This document shows positions 16,233-25,462 of a stretch of DNA of 61,938 bases, piece after piece. Under the pieces are notes generated by a model, which saw only the letters and a program-made list of their open reading frames with translations, was not told the DNA's origin and ran no database searches. The translations under genes and the position numbers were made by a program. Position 1 is the stretch's first letter, and each line of letters opens with the position of its first letter. Origin of the DNA: Cellulomonas fimi (GTDB lineage: Bacteria > Actinomycetota > Actinomycetes > Actinomycetales > Cellulomonadaceae); NCBI RefSeq assembly GCF_012952065.1, contig NZ_JABCJJ010000019.1, positions 1 through 61,938 on the forward strand. The letters are read 5' to 3'.

Positions 16233-17237
16233 ATGACGCGACTCATCCTGCAGCGCCTCGGGCTGCTGATCCCGACACTGCTCGGTCTGTCGATCCTGCT
16301 GTTCCTGTGGGTGCGCGCTCTCCCGGGGGGGCCGGCAACGGCCCTCCTGGGGGAGCGGGCGACACCCGAGGCCGTCGAGCGGATCAACGAGCTCTACGGC
16401 TTCAGCCGCCCCCTCCACGAGCAGTACCTCGCGTGGATGGGACAGCTCCTCCAGGGGAATTTCGGTGCCTCGACCCGCACGCAGCAGCCGGTCCTGGAGG
16501 AGTTCTTCGCCCGGTTCCCGGCCACCATCGAGCTCACGGTCGTGGCGCTCGTCATCGCGGTGGGGATCGGCATCCCGCTCGGGTACGTCGCGGCCCGGCA
16601 CCAGGGTCGGTTCCTCGACCAGACGACCGTGGTCGCCTCCCTGATCGGGGTCACGATCCCGGTGTTCGCGCTCGCGTTCCTGCTCAAGTACGTGTTCGCG
16701 GTGCAGCTCGGCTGGTTCCCCTCGGCGGGCCGCCTGGACCCGTCGATGGTGGCCACCCACCCGACCGGCTTCTACGTGCTCGACGGCATCCTGACGCGCG
16801 AGTGGGACGCCGCGTGGAACGCGCTCACGCACCTCGTGCTCCCGGCCATCGCCCTGGGCTCCATCCCGCTCGCCATCATCGCGCGCATCACGCGCGCCTC
16901 GGTGATCGAGGTGCAGGGCGCCGACTACGTGCGGACGGCGCGGGCCAAGGGGCTGCGACCACCCCGCCTGCGCCGTCGGGTGGTGCTGCGCAACGCGATG
17001 CTGCCGGTCGCGACCACGATCGGTCTGCAGGTCGGTCTGCTGCTCTCCGGAGCGGTCCTCACCGAGACGGTGTTCGCGTTCAACGGCATCGGGAGCTACC
17101 TCGCCAACGCCATCTTCAACCTGGACTACGCCGTGCTGCAGGCCTTCATCCTCTTCATCGCGATCGCGTACACGCTGGTGAACCTCGCGGTGGACGTCTC
17201 GTACGGCCTCATCGATCCCCGGATGCGTGTGCGATGA
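16233..17237 (+). CDS. dppB: Peptide ABC transporter permease (DppB type)
   Basis: 334 residues with about six membrane helices. The family start LGLLIPTLLGLSILLFLWVRALPGGPA is plain, followed by a periplasmic segment, then the EAA coupling loop ITRASVIEVQGADYVRTARAKGL and the ending LVNLAVDVSYGLIDPRMR. It forms the channel with the next gene product. It starts 15 bp after the binding-protein stop and its own stop overlaps the next ATG. Confidence 0.93.
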   Translation: MTRLILQRLGLLIPTLLGLSILLFLWVRALPGGPATALLGERATPEAVERINELYGFSRPLHEQYLAWMGQLLQGNFGASTRTQQPVLEEFFARFPATIELTVVALVIAVGIGIPLGYVAARHQGRFLDQTTVVASLIGVTIPVFALAFLLKYVFAVQLGWFPSAGRLDPSMVATHPTGFYVLDGILTREWDAAWNALTHLVLPAIALGSIPLAIIARITRASVIEVQGADYVRTARAKGLRPPRLRRRVVLRNAMLPVATTIGLQVGLLLSGAVLTETVFAFNGIGSYLANAIFNLDYAVLQAFILFIAIAYTLVNLAVDVSYGLIDPRMRVR

Positions 17238-18178
17238 CCGGCGACCCGAGCGCGCAGAGCGCCCTGACCGACACCGTCGTCCCGTCGGGCCGGACGAACA
17301 AGGCCGACGACGTCGGTGCGAGCCAGTGGCGCGTCGCCATGCGGCGGCTGCGTCGCAACCCGGGCGCGATCATCGGCGCCGTCATCGTGCTGGTGTTCGT
17401 CCTCGTCGCCCTGCTCGCGCCGGTCCTGGCGCCGTTCCCCGCCGAGGCGCTGCCCGGCCGCGCCGAGATCCGCCCGACCTTCATCCCCGGGCCGTCCGAC
17501 GCCTACCCGCTCGGTCTCGACCGGTACGGCGGCGACCTGCTGAGCAAGCTGATCTGGGGAGCGCGCGCCTCGTTGCTGATCGGCGTCCTCTCGACCGTCA
17601 TCGGGCTGCTCGGCGGCATGCTCCTCGGTCTGCTGGCCGGCGCGTTCGGCGGGTGGATCGACACCGCGGTGATGCGACTGGTCGACCTCATGCTCTCGGT
17701 GCCGTCGCTGCTGCTCGCCGTGTCGATCGCTGCGGTCATCGGACAGTCGCCGCGCGCGATCGTCATCGCGATCGGCGTCGTGCAGATCCCGATCTTCGCC
17801 CGGCTCCTGCGTGGCTCGATGCTGGCGCAGCGCGGCCTCGACTACGTGCTCGCCGCGAGCTCGCTCGGGCTCAGCCGGCGCACGGTCACGATGAGCCACG
17901 TGCTGCCGAACAGCCTCGGCCCCGTCATCGTCCAGGCCACGCTCATGCTCGCGACCGCCGTGATCGAGGCGGCCGGCCTGTCGTTCCTCGGGCTCGGCGG
18001 AGGGGCGCCGACGACGGCGGAGTGGGGCCGCATGCTCGCTCAGGCCCAGAACGAGCTCGAGGTGGCGCCGCGGCTCGCCTTCCTGCCAGGCGCGTGCATC
18101 GCGATCACCGCGCTCGGCTTCACGCTGTTCGGCGAGGCGCTGCGCGAGGCGCTCGACCCCAAGACCAGGAAGAGGTGA
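17234..18178 (+). CDS. dppC: Peptide ABC transporter permease (DppC type)
   Basis: 314 residues. A cytosolic N-terminal tail precedes WRVAMRRLRRNPGAIIGAVIVLVFVLVALLAP, the typical DppC entry. HPLGTD-like DAYPLGLDRYGGDLLSKLIWGARASLLIG follows, and the EAA loop is RGSMLAQRGLDYVLAASSLGLSRRTVTMSHVLPN. It partners with DppB. The ATG lies within the dppB stop (ATGA), and the next ATPase begins about 6 bp after its stop. Confidence 0.93.
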   Translation: MTGDPSAQSALTDTVVPSGRTNKADDVGASQWRVAMRRLRRNPGAIIGAVIVLVFVLVALLAPVLAPFPAEALPGRAEIRPTFIPGPSDAYPLGLDRYGGDLLSKLIWGARASLLIGVLSTVIGLLGGMLLGLLAGAFGGWIDTAVMRLVDLMLSVPSLLLAVSIAAVIGQSPRAIVIAIGVVQIPIFARLLRGSMLAQRGLDYVLAASSLGLSRRTVTMSHVLPNSLGPVIVQATLMLATAVIEAAGLSFLGLGGGAPTTAEWGRMLAQAQNELEVAPRLAFLPGACIAITALGFTLFGEALREALDPKTRKR

Positions 18179-18183
18179 CGCTC

Positions 18184-19905
18184 GTGACGGGTTCCCCGCT
18201 GCTCAGCCTGCGCGACGTCGAGGTGACGTTCACGACCGAGGCGGGCTCGCTGCCGGCCGCGCGCGGCGTGTCGTTCGACGTGCACCCGGGCGAGACGGTC
18301 GCCATCGTGGGGGAGTCCGGGTCGGGGAAGTCGACCACCGCCGCGGCGGTGATCGGCCTGCTGGCCGAGAACGGCGCAGTCACCCGCGGGCAGATCCTCT
18401 TCGACGGCCAGGATCTCGCGGCGCTGCCCCACTCGGCGACGTCCCGCCTGCGCGGCAGCGACATCGGGATGGTGCCCCAGGACCCGATGTCGAACCTCAA
18501 CCCCGTCATGCGCGTCGGCGACCAGATCGTCGAGGCGCTCGAGGACAACGGCGTCGCCCGGGGGGCCGCCGCCCGCCGTCGCGCGGTCGAGCTGCTCGAG
18601 GAGGCCGGCCTGCCCGACGCCGAGCGGCGCGCGCGCCAGTACCCGCACGAGTTCTCCGGCGGGATGCGCCAGCGCGCGCTCATCGCGATGGGGCTCTCGT
18701 GCCGGCCGCGCCTGCTGATCGCCGACGAGCCGACCTCGGCGCTCGACGTGACCGTGCAGCGCGTGATCCTCGACCGCCTCGACGAGCTGACCGCGGAGCT
18801 CGGGACGGCGGTCCTGCTGATCACGCACGACCTCGGCCTCGCAGCCGAGCGTGCGAGCCGGATCGTGGTGATGTACGGGGGTGAGGTCGTCGAGACGGGC
18901 CCGGCGCTCGAGCTGCTGCGCGACCCGCAGCACGAGTACACGCAGCGTCTGCTCGCGGCCGCGCCGTCGCTCGCCTCGCGCCGGATCCAGCTGGCGAAGG
19001 TGACCGGTCTCGCGGCGGTCGCCGCGCGGGACCTGCTGTCGGTCTCCCACGGGGACGGGGTCGACGCCGCGACCGAGGGGGCAGGCGGCACCCGGACCGA
19101 CAGCATCATCGAGGTCTCGGGCGTCTCGAAGGTCTTCCAGCTGCGGGGCAAGGGCCTGTTCTCCCGGACCGAGGCGTTCACCGCGGTGGACGACGTGAGC
19201 TTCGTGATCCCGCGCGGGCGGACCGTCGCCATCGTGGGCGAGTCCGGCTCGGGCAAGTCCACGGTCGCCCGGATGATGCTCGACCTGATCCCGCCGACGT
19301 CGGGCTCCATCACCTTCAACGGCGAGCGCGTCGGGGGCGCGAACCGCGCGGCGGAGGTCCGGTTCCGTCGGCAGGTCCAGCCGATCTTCCAGGACCCCTA
19401 CGCGTCGCTCGACCCGCTGTACTCGATCTACCGGACGATCGAGGAGCCGCTGCGGGCGCACGACTTCGGCACGGCCGCCCAGCGCCGCGAACGCGTGCAC
19501 GAGCTCATGGACGACGTCGCCCTCTCGCCGACGCTCCTGCGTCGCTACCCTGCGGAGCTCTCGGGCGGGCAGCGGCAGCGGGTCGCGATCGCCCGGGCCC
19601 TCGCGCTCAACCCGGACCTCGTCGTGTGCGACGAGGCGGTCTCGGCGCTGGACGTCATCGTGCAGTCGCAGATCCTGCGCCTGCTCGCCGACCTGCAGTC
19701 GCGGCTCGGCCTCAGCTACCTGTTCATCAGCCACGACCTCGCCGTCGTGCGCCAGATCGCCGACCACGTCTGCGTCATGCAGGACGGCCGGATCGTCGAG
19801 CAGGGCACGGCGGACGACGTCTTCGACCAGCCGCAGACGCCGTACACGCAGATGCTGCTCGACGCGATCCCCGGCGCGGGCCTCGAGCTCGGCGTCGCGA
19901 GCTGA
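18184..19905 (+). CDS. Fused double ATPase of the peptide ABC transporter (DppD-DppF)
   Basis: 573 residues containing two complete ABC ATPases in one chain. The first has Walker A GESGSGKST near residue 42, signature FSGGMRQRA, Walker B LLIADEPTSALD and the oligopeptide-family C-terminal segment HEYTQRLLAAAP. A ~40-residue linker leads to the second: GESGSGKST near 355, signature LSGGQRQRV, Walker B LVVCDEAVSALD (Ala where Pro is usual), ending QTPYTQMLLDAIPG. The second resembles DppF. Both halves would power the DppB/DppC pore. GTG 18184 has GGAAGAGG 8 nt upstream; in-frame GTG 18175 overlaps the dppC stop. Confidence 0.92.
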   Translation: MTGSPLLSLRDVEVTFTTEAGSLPAARGVSFDVHPGETVAIVGESGSGKSTTAAAVIGLLAENGAVTRGQILFDGQDLAALPHSATSRLRGSDIGMVPQDPMSNLNPVMRVGDQIVEALEDNGVARGAAARRRAVELLEEAGLPDAERRARQYPHEFSGGMRQRALIAMGLSCRPRLLIADEPTSALDVTVQRVILDRLDELTAELGTAVLLITHDLGLAAERASRIVVMYGGEVVETGPALELLRDPQHEYTQRLLAAAPSLASRRIQLAKVTGLAAVAARDLLSVSHGDGVDAATEGAGGTRTDSIIEVSGVSKVFQLRGKGLFSRTEAFTAVDDVSFVIPRGRTVAIVGESGSGKSTVARMMLDLIPPTSGSITFNGERVGGANRAAEVRFRRQVQPIFQDPYASLDPLYSIYRTIEEPLRAHDFGTAAQRRERVHELMDDVALSPTLLRRYPAELSGGQRQRVAIARALALNPDLVVCDEAVSALDVIVQSQILRLLADLQSRLGLSYLFISHDLAVVRQIADHVCVMQDGRIVEQGTADDVFDQPQTPYTQMLLDAIPGAGLELGVAS

Positions 19906-19927
19906 CGCGGCGGCGGTGGCGCGCGCT

Positions 19928-19957
19928 TTGACCCCTCCTGCCCGACGCGGATAGGGT
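19928..19957 (+). promoter_or_regulatory. rpsA promoter
   Basis: TTGACC (19928-19933) and TAGGGT (19952-19957) are spaced by 18 bp, the best sigma-A-like pair in the window. Transcription from here would give a leader of about 95 nt before ATG 20061, with only a weak ribosome site (GGAG about 11 nt upstream), which leaves room for S1 autoregulation. Confidence 0.7.
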
Positions 19958-20060
19958 GGTCGCCGGTGTCGCACGTCCTCATGAGGGTTCGCGCACCGGA
20001 AACCACTCAGCACACTCCCTGTCCGCACTAGGCCCTGTCCGCATCGGAGCACACCACTCA

Positions 20061-21542
20061 ATGACCATCTCCACCCCGGCGAAGTCCGCCACCCCGCAGG
20101 TCGCCGTCAACGACATCGGCTCGGCCGAGGACTTCCTCGCCGCCGTCGACGCCACGATCAAGTACTTCAACGACGGCGACATCGTCGAGGGCACCATCGT
20201 CAAGGTCGACCGCGACGAGGTCCTGCTCGACATCGGGTACAAGACCGAGGGCGTCATCCCCTCCCGCGAGCTGTCCATCAAGCACGACGTGGACCCTGGT
20301 GAGGTCGTCAAGGTCGGCGACGCGGTCGAGGCCCTTGTCCTCCAGAAGGAGGACAAGGAGGGCCGGCTCATCCTGTCCAAGAAGCGCGCCCAGTACGAGC
20401 GCGCCTGGGGCACGATCGAGAAGATCAAGGAGGAGGACGGCGTCGTCACCGGCACCGTCATCGAGGTCGTCAAGGGTGGTCTCATCCTCGACATCGGTCT
20501 GCGTGGCTTCCTGCCCGCCTCCCTCGTGGAGATGCGACGCGTGCGCGACCTCCAGCCGTACGTCGGCAAGGAGATCGAGGCGAAGATCATCGAGCTCGAC
20601 AAGAACCGCAACAACGTGGTCCTGTCGCGCCGCGCGTGGCTCGAGCAGACGCAGTCGGAGGTGCGCTCGACCTTCCTCCAGACGCTGCAGAAGGGTCAGG
20701 TCCGGCCCGGCGTCGTCTCGTCGATCGTCAACTTCGGTGCCTTCGTGGACCTGGGCGGCGTCGACGGGCTCGTGCACGTCTCCGAGCTCTCCTGGAAGCA
20801 CATCGACCACCCGTCCGAGGTCGTCGAGGTCGGCCAGGAGGTCACGGTCGAGGTGCTCGACGTCGACTTCGACCGTGAGCGTGTCTCCCTGTCGCTCAAG
20901 GCGACGCAGGAGGACCCGTGGCAGGCGTTCGCCCGCACCCACGCGATCGGTCAGGTCGTCCCGGGCAAGGTCACCAAGCTCGTCCCGTTCGGCGCGTTCG
21001 TGCGCGTCGAGGACGGCATCGAGGGCCTCGTGCACATCTCGGAGCTGGCCGTGCGGCACGTCGAGCTGCCCGAGCAGGTCGTCCAGGTCGGCGACGACGT
21101 GTTCGTCAAGGTCATCGACATCGACCTCGAGCGTCGCCGCATCTCGCTGTCGCTCAAGCAGGCGAACGAGGGCATCGACGCGGGCAGCGAGGACTTCGAC
21201 CCCGCGCTGTACGGGATGTCGGCCGAGTACGACGAGCAGGGCAACTACAAGTACCCCGAGGGCTTCGACCCGGAGACGAACGAGTGGCTCGAGGGCTTCG
21301 ACGCGCAGCGTGAGGTCTGGGAGGCGCAGTACGCCAAGGCGCACGAGCGCTGGGAGGCGCACCGCAAGCAGGTGCTCGAGGCCGCGAAGGCGGACCTCGA
21401 GGCGGCCTCCGGTGGCGGAGCGTCCGACAGCGGCGGCGCGGCGTCGTCGTACTCGTCGTCGGCCCCGGTCGAGGACGTCGCGGGCACGCTCGCCTCGGAC
21501 GAGGCGCTCGCAGCGCTCCGCGAGAAGCTCACCGGGAACTGA
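20061..21542 (+). CDS. rpsA: 30S ribosomal protein S1
   Basis: 493 residues with four S1 (OB-fold) repeats: about 38-110 (GDIVEGTIVKVDRDEVLLDIGYKTEGVIP), 125-190 (GVVTGTVIEVVKGGLILDIGLRGFLP), 212-280 (GQVRPGVVSSIVNFGAFVDLGGVDGLVH) and 297-366. Four repeats, rather than E. coli's six, is normal for actinobacteria. The C-terminal ~120 residues are Glu/Gln-rich then Ser/Gly/Ala-rich and probably flexible. S1 helps load mRNA on the ribosome; in a genome with many leaderless mRNAs its role may be narrower. It has its own promoter and terminator. Confidence 0.97.
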   Translation: MTISTPAKSATPQVAVNDIGSAEDFLAAVDATIKYFNDGDIVEGTIVKVDRDEVLLDIGYKTEGVIPSRELSIKHDVDPGEVVKVGDAVEALVLQKEDKEGRLILSKKRAQYERAWGTIEKIKEEDGVVTGTVIEVVKGGLILDIGLRGFLPASLVEMRRVRDLQPYVGKEIEAKIIELDKNRNNVVLSRRAWLEQTQSEVRSTFLQTLQKGQVRPGVVSSIVNFGAFVDLGGVDGLVHVSELSWKHIDHPSEVVEVGQEVTVEVLDVDFDRERVSLSLKATQEDPWQAFARTHAIGQVVPGKVTKLVPFGAFVRVEDGIEGLVHISELAVRHVELPEQVVQVGDDVFVKVIDIDLERRRISLSLKQANEGIDAGSEDFDPALYGMSAEYDEQGNYKYPEGFDPETNEWLEGFDAQREVWEAQYAKAHERWEAHRKQVLEAAKADLEAASGGGASDSGGAASSYSSSAPVEDVAGTLASDEALAALREKLTGN

Positions 21543-21567
21543 GAGTCGGCTCGCCCGCACAGCAGCA

Positions 21568-21611
21568 CGCCGGCGGGGCCGGGCACCTTCGGGGGCCCGG
21601 CCCCGCCGGCG
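21568..21611 (+). terminator. Strong rpsA terminator
   Basis: A perfect 17-bp GC-rich stem (21568-21584 with 21595-21611) closes a 10-nt loop 25 bp after the rpsA stop. GTTAGG follows instead of a T-run. The next gene's -10 box begins immediately after it. Confidence 0.85.
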
Positions 21612-21612
21612 T

Positions 21613-21618
21613 TAGGCT
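21613..21618 (+). promoter_or_regulatory. -10 box for leaderless siderophore-interacting protein gene
   Basis: TAGGCT lies exactly 7 nt ahead of ATG 21626, directly after the rpsA terminator stem. There is no Shine-Dalgarno in between. Confidence 0.5.
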
Positions 21619-21625
21619 GCCTGGC

Positions 21626-22519
21626 ATGTCGCACCCTGCTCCGATGCTCCCGTCCGCACCCGCCACATCGGCCGATGCCTCCGGGCGACCAGCGCGGACG
21701 AAGGTGCCGTTGCCGCCGGCCGTGCGGCACCTGACCGTCGTCGGCGTGCGCCGCGTCACGCCGCGGATGGTCCGCGTGACGCTCACGGGGGAGGAGCTCG
21801 CCGGGTACGCCGCGATCGGGCCGACCGACCACCTCAAGGTCTTCTTCCCCGACCCTGCGAGCGGCGCGCTGGTCGCACCCACGCTGGCCGACGGCGCGCT
21901 GCGGCCCCCGAGCGAGGGCCGCCCGCTGGCACGTGACTACACGCCGCGCGCGTTCCGTCCCGACGGTGCCTCGGGCGGCCCCGAGCTGGACCTCGACCTC
22001 GTCGTCCACGACGACGGCGGTCCTGCGTCCACCTGGGCCGAGCGCGCCGCACCGGGTGACCGGCTCGTGACGTTCGGCCCCAAGAGCACCAAGCCCGTCC
22101 CCGCGGGCTTCGACACCTTCCTCCTCCTGGGCGACGAGACGGCGCTGCCCTCGATCGCGCGGTGGCTCGAGCGGCTGCCGCAGGGCGCGAGGGCGCGCGT
22201 GCTCGCGGAGGTGGGCTCCGCGGAGGACTCCGCGTACCTCGACGACGTCACCCACGACGCCCAGGTGGACTGGCTGGTCCGGGACGGCGCTCCCGGCACG
22301 TCCCGCGTGCTCGACGAGGCGATCCGCGCGCACGGGCCCATCGGGGCTCGCACGTTCGTCTGGGCGGGCGGCGAGGCGGGCTCGCTCGTCGGCGTGCGGC
22401 GCCACCTGCGCCGTGTCCTCGAGCTGGCGCCGCACCAGGTCCAGGTGCAGGGGTACTGGCGCCGGGGGACCGCGGACTTCGACCACCACGCCCCGCTGGA
22501 CCCGTCCGACGGCGACTGA
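21626..22519 (+). CDS. Siderophore-interacting FAD-dependent ferric reductase
   Basis: 297 residues of the SIP/ViuB family, which reduces ferric siderophores in the cytosol to release iron. The FAD-binding motif RDYTPR is at 103-108, preceded by the beta-barrel VRRVTPRMVRVTLTGEEL. The NAD(P)H-binding half has FLLLGDETALPSIARWLE, FVWAGGEAGSLVGVRRHLR and the terminal GYWRRGT. The first ~25 residues are Pro/Ala-rich and not conserved. No siderophore genes or DtxR box are near, so its iron source is unknown. Confidence 0.92.
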   Translation: MSHPAPMLPSAPATSADASGRPARTKVPLPPAVRHLTVVGVRRVTPRMVRVTLTGEELAGYAAIGPTDHLKVFFPDPASGALVAPTLADGALRPPSEGRPLARDYTPRAFRPDGASGGPELDLDLVVHDDGGPASTWAERAAPGDRLVTFGPKSTKPVPAGFDTFLLLGDETALPSIARWLERLPQGARARVLAEVGSAEDSAYLDDVTHDAQVDWLVRDGAPGTSRVLDEAIRAHGPIGARTFVWAGGEAGSLVGVRRHLRRVLELAPHQVQVQGYWRRGTADFDHHAPLDPSDGD

Positions 22520-22629
22520 CCGACCCCGGGTGCCCGGCGGCCCCCGTCTGCCCGTTCATGCCGGGTCGGGCGGGTGCGCGTCCGGGCCCCCAGATGCGCC
22601 CGTCGTGGCGGGTGGACCAGGATGGGCCG

Positions 22630-23256
22630 ATGCAACGCATCGGACTGACCGGCGGGATCGCAGCAGGCAAGTCGGTGGTCGCGAGCCACCTCGCCGAGCT
22701 CGGTGCGGTGGTGATCGACTACGACGAGCTCGCGCGCGCGGCGGTGCGGCCGGGGTCGGTGGGCCTCGAGGAGGTCGTCGAGGCCTTCGGGCCCGAGGTG
22801 CTCGCCGCGGACGGCTCGCTCGACCGACCGGCGCTCGCCCAGGTCGTCTTCGCCGACCCGGACGCGCTGGCGAGGCTCAACGCCGTCGTGCACCCGGAGG
22901 TCAGACGGCTGGCCGCCGAGCGCGAGGCGGCCGCGGCCGCGGGCGCCGCGGGGGCGGTCGTCGTGCACGACGTCCCCCTGCTGGTCGAGTCGGGCCTCGC
23001 GGACTCCTTCCACCTGCGCGTGGTGGTGCAGGCGCCGCCGGGGATCCGGATCCGGCGCCTCGTCGCGGAGCGCGGCCTCACCGAGGACGAGGCGCGTCAA
23101 CGGGTCGACGCGCAGGCGGGGGAGGACCAGCGGCTCGCGGTCGCCGACGTCGTGCTCGACGGCACGGGCTCGGTCGAGGCGCTGCGCGCCCAGGTCGACG
23201 AGCTCTGGGGTCGGATCCAGGAGGAGCGGGTCGCCGAGGTGGACGCCGGAGCGTGA
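22630..23256 (+). CDS. coaE: Dephospho-CoA kinase
   Basis: 208 residues, standard length. The P-loop GGIAAGKS is at 8-15, followed by DYDELAR and VHDVPLLVESGLADSF, the lid/substrate region typical of CoaE, and the arginine-rich RIRRLVAERGLTEDEARQR. It phosphorylates dephospho-CoA, the last step of CoA synthesis. CAGGATGG stands before ATG 22630. It sits ahead of uvrB, an order common in actinobacteria. Confidence 0.95.
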   Translation: MQRIGLTGGIAAGKSVVASHLAELGAVVIDYDELARAAVRPGSVGLEEVVEAFGPEVLAADGSLDRPALAQVVFADPDALARLNAVVHPEVRRLAAEREAAAAAGAAGAVVVHDVPLLVESGLADSFHLRVVVQAPPGIRIRRLVAERGLTEDEARQRVDAQAGEDQRLAVADVVLDGTGSVEALRAQVDELWGRIQEERVAEVDAGA

Positions 23257-23297
23257 GCACCGCTCTGCGTCCGAGGACGCGTGTCCGTGGCGGGACG

Positions 23298-23303
23298 TAC
23301 GGT
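23298..23303 (+). promoter_or_regulatory. -10 box for leaderless uvrB
   Basis: TACGGT is followed by 6 nt and then ATG 23310. The 53-bp gap after coaE contains no convincing LexA box. Confidence 0.5.
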
Positions 23304-23309
23304 TGAGGC

Positions 23310-25409
23310 ATGCGTCCCGTCACCGACCTGCAACGGACCGTCGCGCCGTTCGAGGTCGTCTCCGAGTACACCCCGTCCGGTGACCAGCCGACGGCCATCG
23401 CCGAGCTGACGCAGCGCGTGACCGCGGGCGAGAAGGACGTGGTCCTGCTGGGAGCGACGGGCACCGGGAAGTCGGCGACGACGGCGTGGCTCATCGAGAA
23501 GCTCCAGCGCCCGACCCTCGTCATGGCGCCCAACAAGACGCTCGCAGCGCAGCTCGCGACCGAGTTCCGGGAGCTGCTGCCCCACAACGCCGTCGAGTAC
23601 TTCGTCTCGTACTACGACTACTACCAGCCCGAGGCGTACATCGCGCAGACGGACACCTACATCGAGAAGGACTCGTCGATCAACGACGAGGTCGAGCGGC
23701 TCCGTCACTCGGCGACGAGCTCGCTGCTGACCCGGCGCGACGTCGTCGTGGTCGCGTCGGTCTCGTGCATCTACGGCCTGGGCACGCCGCAGGAGTACGT
23801 CGACCGGATGGTCCGGCTCGCGGTGGGGGACCAGGTCGAGCGTGACCAGCTGCTCCGCCGGTTCGTCGGGATGCAGTACACGCGCAACGACATCGCGTTC
23901 ACCCGGGGGACCTTCCGCGTGCGTGGGGACACGGTCGAGATCATCCCGGTCTACGAGGAGCTCGCGATCCGGATCGAGTTCTTCGGCGACGAGATCGAGG
24001 CGATCCAGACGCTCCACCCGCTCACGGGCGAGGTCGTGCGCTCCGAGAAGGACGTGTACCTCTTCCCTGCCACCCACTACGTCGCCGGTCCCGAGCGCAT
24101 GGAACGCGCGATCGGCGGGATCGAGCTCGAGCTGGCCGGGCGGCTGGACGAGCTCGAGCGCCAGAACAAGCTGCTCGAGGCCCAGCGGCTGCGCATGCGG
24201 ACGACCTACGACATCGAGATGATGCGCCAGATCGGCTCGTGCTCGGGCATCGAGAACTACTCCCGGCACATCGACGGGCGCGCGCCCGGGACGGCGCCGC
24301 ACACGCTGCTCGACTACTTCCCGGAGGACTTCCTCCTGGTGATCGACGAGTCCCACGTCACGGTGCCGCAGATCGGGGCGATGTACGAGGGCGACATGTC
24401 GCGCAAGCGCAACCTGGTCGACTTCGGCTTCCGACTCCCGAGCGCCATGGACAACCGCCCGCTGCGCTGGGAGGAGTTCGTGGACCGCATCGGCCAGACG
24501 GTGTACCTCTCGGCGACGCCCGGGAGCTACGAGCTGTCGATGGCCGACGGCACCGTCGAGCAGATCATCCGACCCACCGGCCTGGTCGACCCCGAGGTCG
24601 TCGTCAAGCCGACGACCGGGCAGATCGACGACCTGCTCGAGGAGATCCGCGTGCGGGTCGAGCGGAACGAGCGCGTGCTCGTCACGACCCTCACCAAGAA
24701 GATGTCCGAGGACCTGACGGACTACCTGCTCGAGAAGGACGTCCGGGTCAGGTACCTGCACTCGGAGGTCGACACGCTGCGCCGGGTCGAGCTGCTGCGC
24801 GAGCTCCGGCTCGGGCAGTTCGACGTGCTGGTCGGCATCAACCTCCTGCGGGAGGGCCTCGACCTGCCGGAGGTCTCCCTGGTCAGCATCCTGGACGCGG
24901 ACAAGGAAGGCTTCCTGCGCTCCGGCACGTCGTTGATCCAGACGATCGGCCGTGCCGCGCGCAACGTGTCGGGGCAGGTCCACATGTACGCGGACAAGAT
25001 CACGCCGGCGATGGCTCAGGCGATCGACGAGACCGCGCGGCGGCGCGAGAAGCAGGTCGCGTACAACCGCGCGAACGGCATCGACCCGACGCCGTTGCGC
25101 AAGAAGATCGGTGACATCACCGACATGCTGGCACGTGAGGACGTCGACACGGCCGAGCTCCTCGCCGGCGGGTACCGCAGGTCGACCCGGGGCAAGGCGC
25201 CGGTGCCCGGGCAGAAGGGTGCTCCGGCGGACGCGCGCAGCCGTCTGGCGGGTGCCGCGGCAGGTGAGCTCGCCGACCTCATCCAGGAGCTCAGCGACCA
25301 GATGCACGCGGCCGCAGCGGAGCTCCAGTTCGAGCTGGCCGCGCGGCTGCGCGACGAGATCTCGGGGCTCAAGCGCGAGCTCAGGCAGATGCAGGCCGCC
25401 ACTGCGTGA
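23310..25409 (+). CDS. uvrB: Excinuclease ABC subunit B
   Basis: 699 residues. Helicase-like domain with Walker A GATGTGKS (48-55), the beta-hairpin [21 protein letters not shown] that is inserted between DNA strands, DEAD-type VIDESHVT, and the later helicase motifs TLTKKM and QTIGRAARN. The C-terminal UVR motif ([24 protein letters not shown]-like) contacts UvrC. It verifies damage handed over by UvrA and recruits UvrC. A linker of about 50 residues rich in Arg/Gly/Ala separates the helicase body from the UVR motif. Confidence 0.97.
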   Translation: MRPVTDLQRTVAPFEVVSEYTPSGDQPTAIAELTQRVTAGEKDVVLLGATGTGKSATTAWLIEKLQRPTLVMAPNKTLAAQLATEFRELLPHNAVEYFVSYYDYYQPEAYIAQTDTYIEKDSSINDEVERLRHSATSSLLTRRDVVVVASVSCIYGLGTPQEYVDRMVRLAVGDQVERDQLLRRFVGMQYTRNDIAFTRGTFRVRGDTVEIIPVYEELAIRIEFFGDEIEAIQTLHPLTGEVVRSEKDVYLFPATHYVAGPERMERAIGGIELELAGRLDELERQNKLLEAQRLRMRTTYDIEMMRQIGSCSGIENYSRHIDGRAPGTAPHTLLDYFPEDFLLVIDESHVTVPQIGAMYEGDMSRKRNLVDFGFRLPSAMDNRPLRWEEFVDRIGQTVYLSATPGSYELSMADGTVEQIIRPTGLVDPEVVVKPTTGQIDDLLEEIRVRVERNERVLVTTLTKKMSEDLTDYLLEKDVRVRYLHSEVDTLRRVELLRELRLGQFDVLVGINLLREGLDLPEVSLVSILDADKEGFLRSGTSLIQTIGRAARNVSGQVHMYADKITPAMAQAIDETARRREKQVAYNRANGIDPTPLRKKIGDITDMLAREDVDTAELLAGGYRRSTRGKAPVPGQKGAPADARSRLAGAAAGELADLIQELSDQMHAAAAELQFELAARLRDEISGLKRELRQMQAATA

Positions 25410-25462
25410 ACGCGCTCGACGGACGTCGGTCACTGCCGGGGCGTCGATGCCCTCCAGCACCC

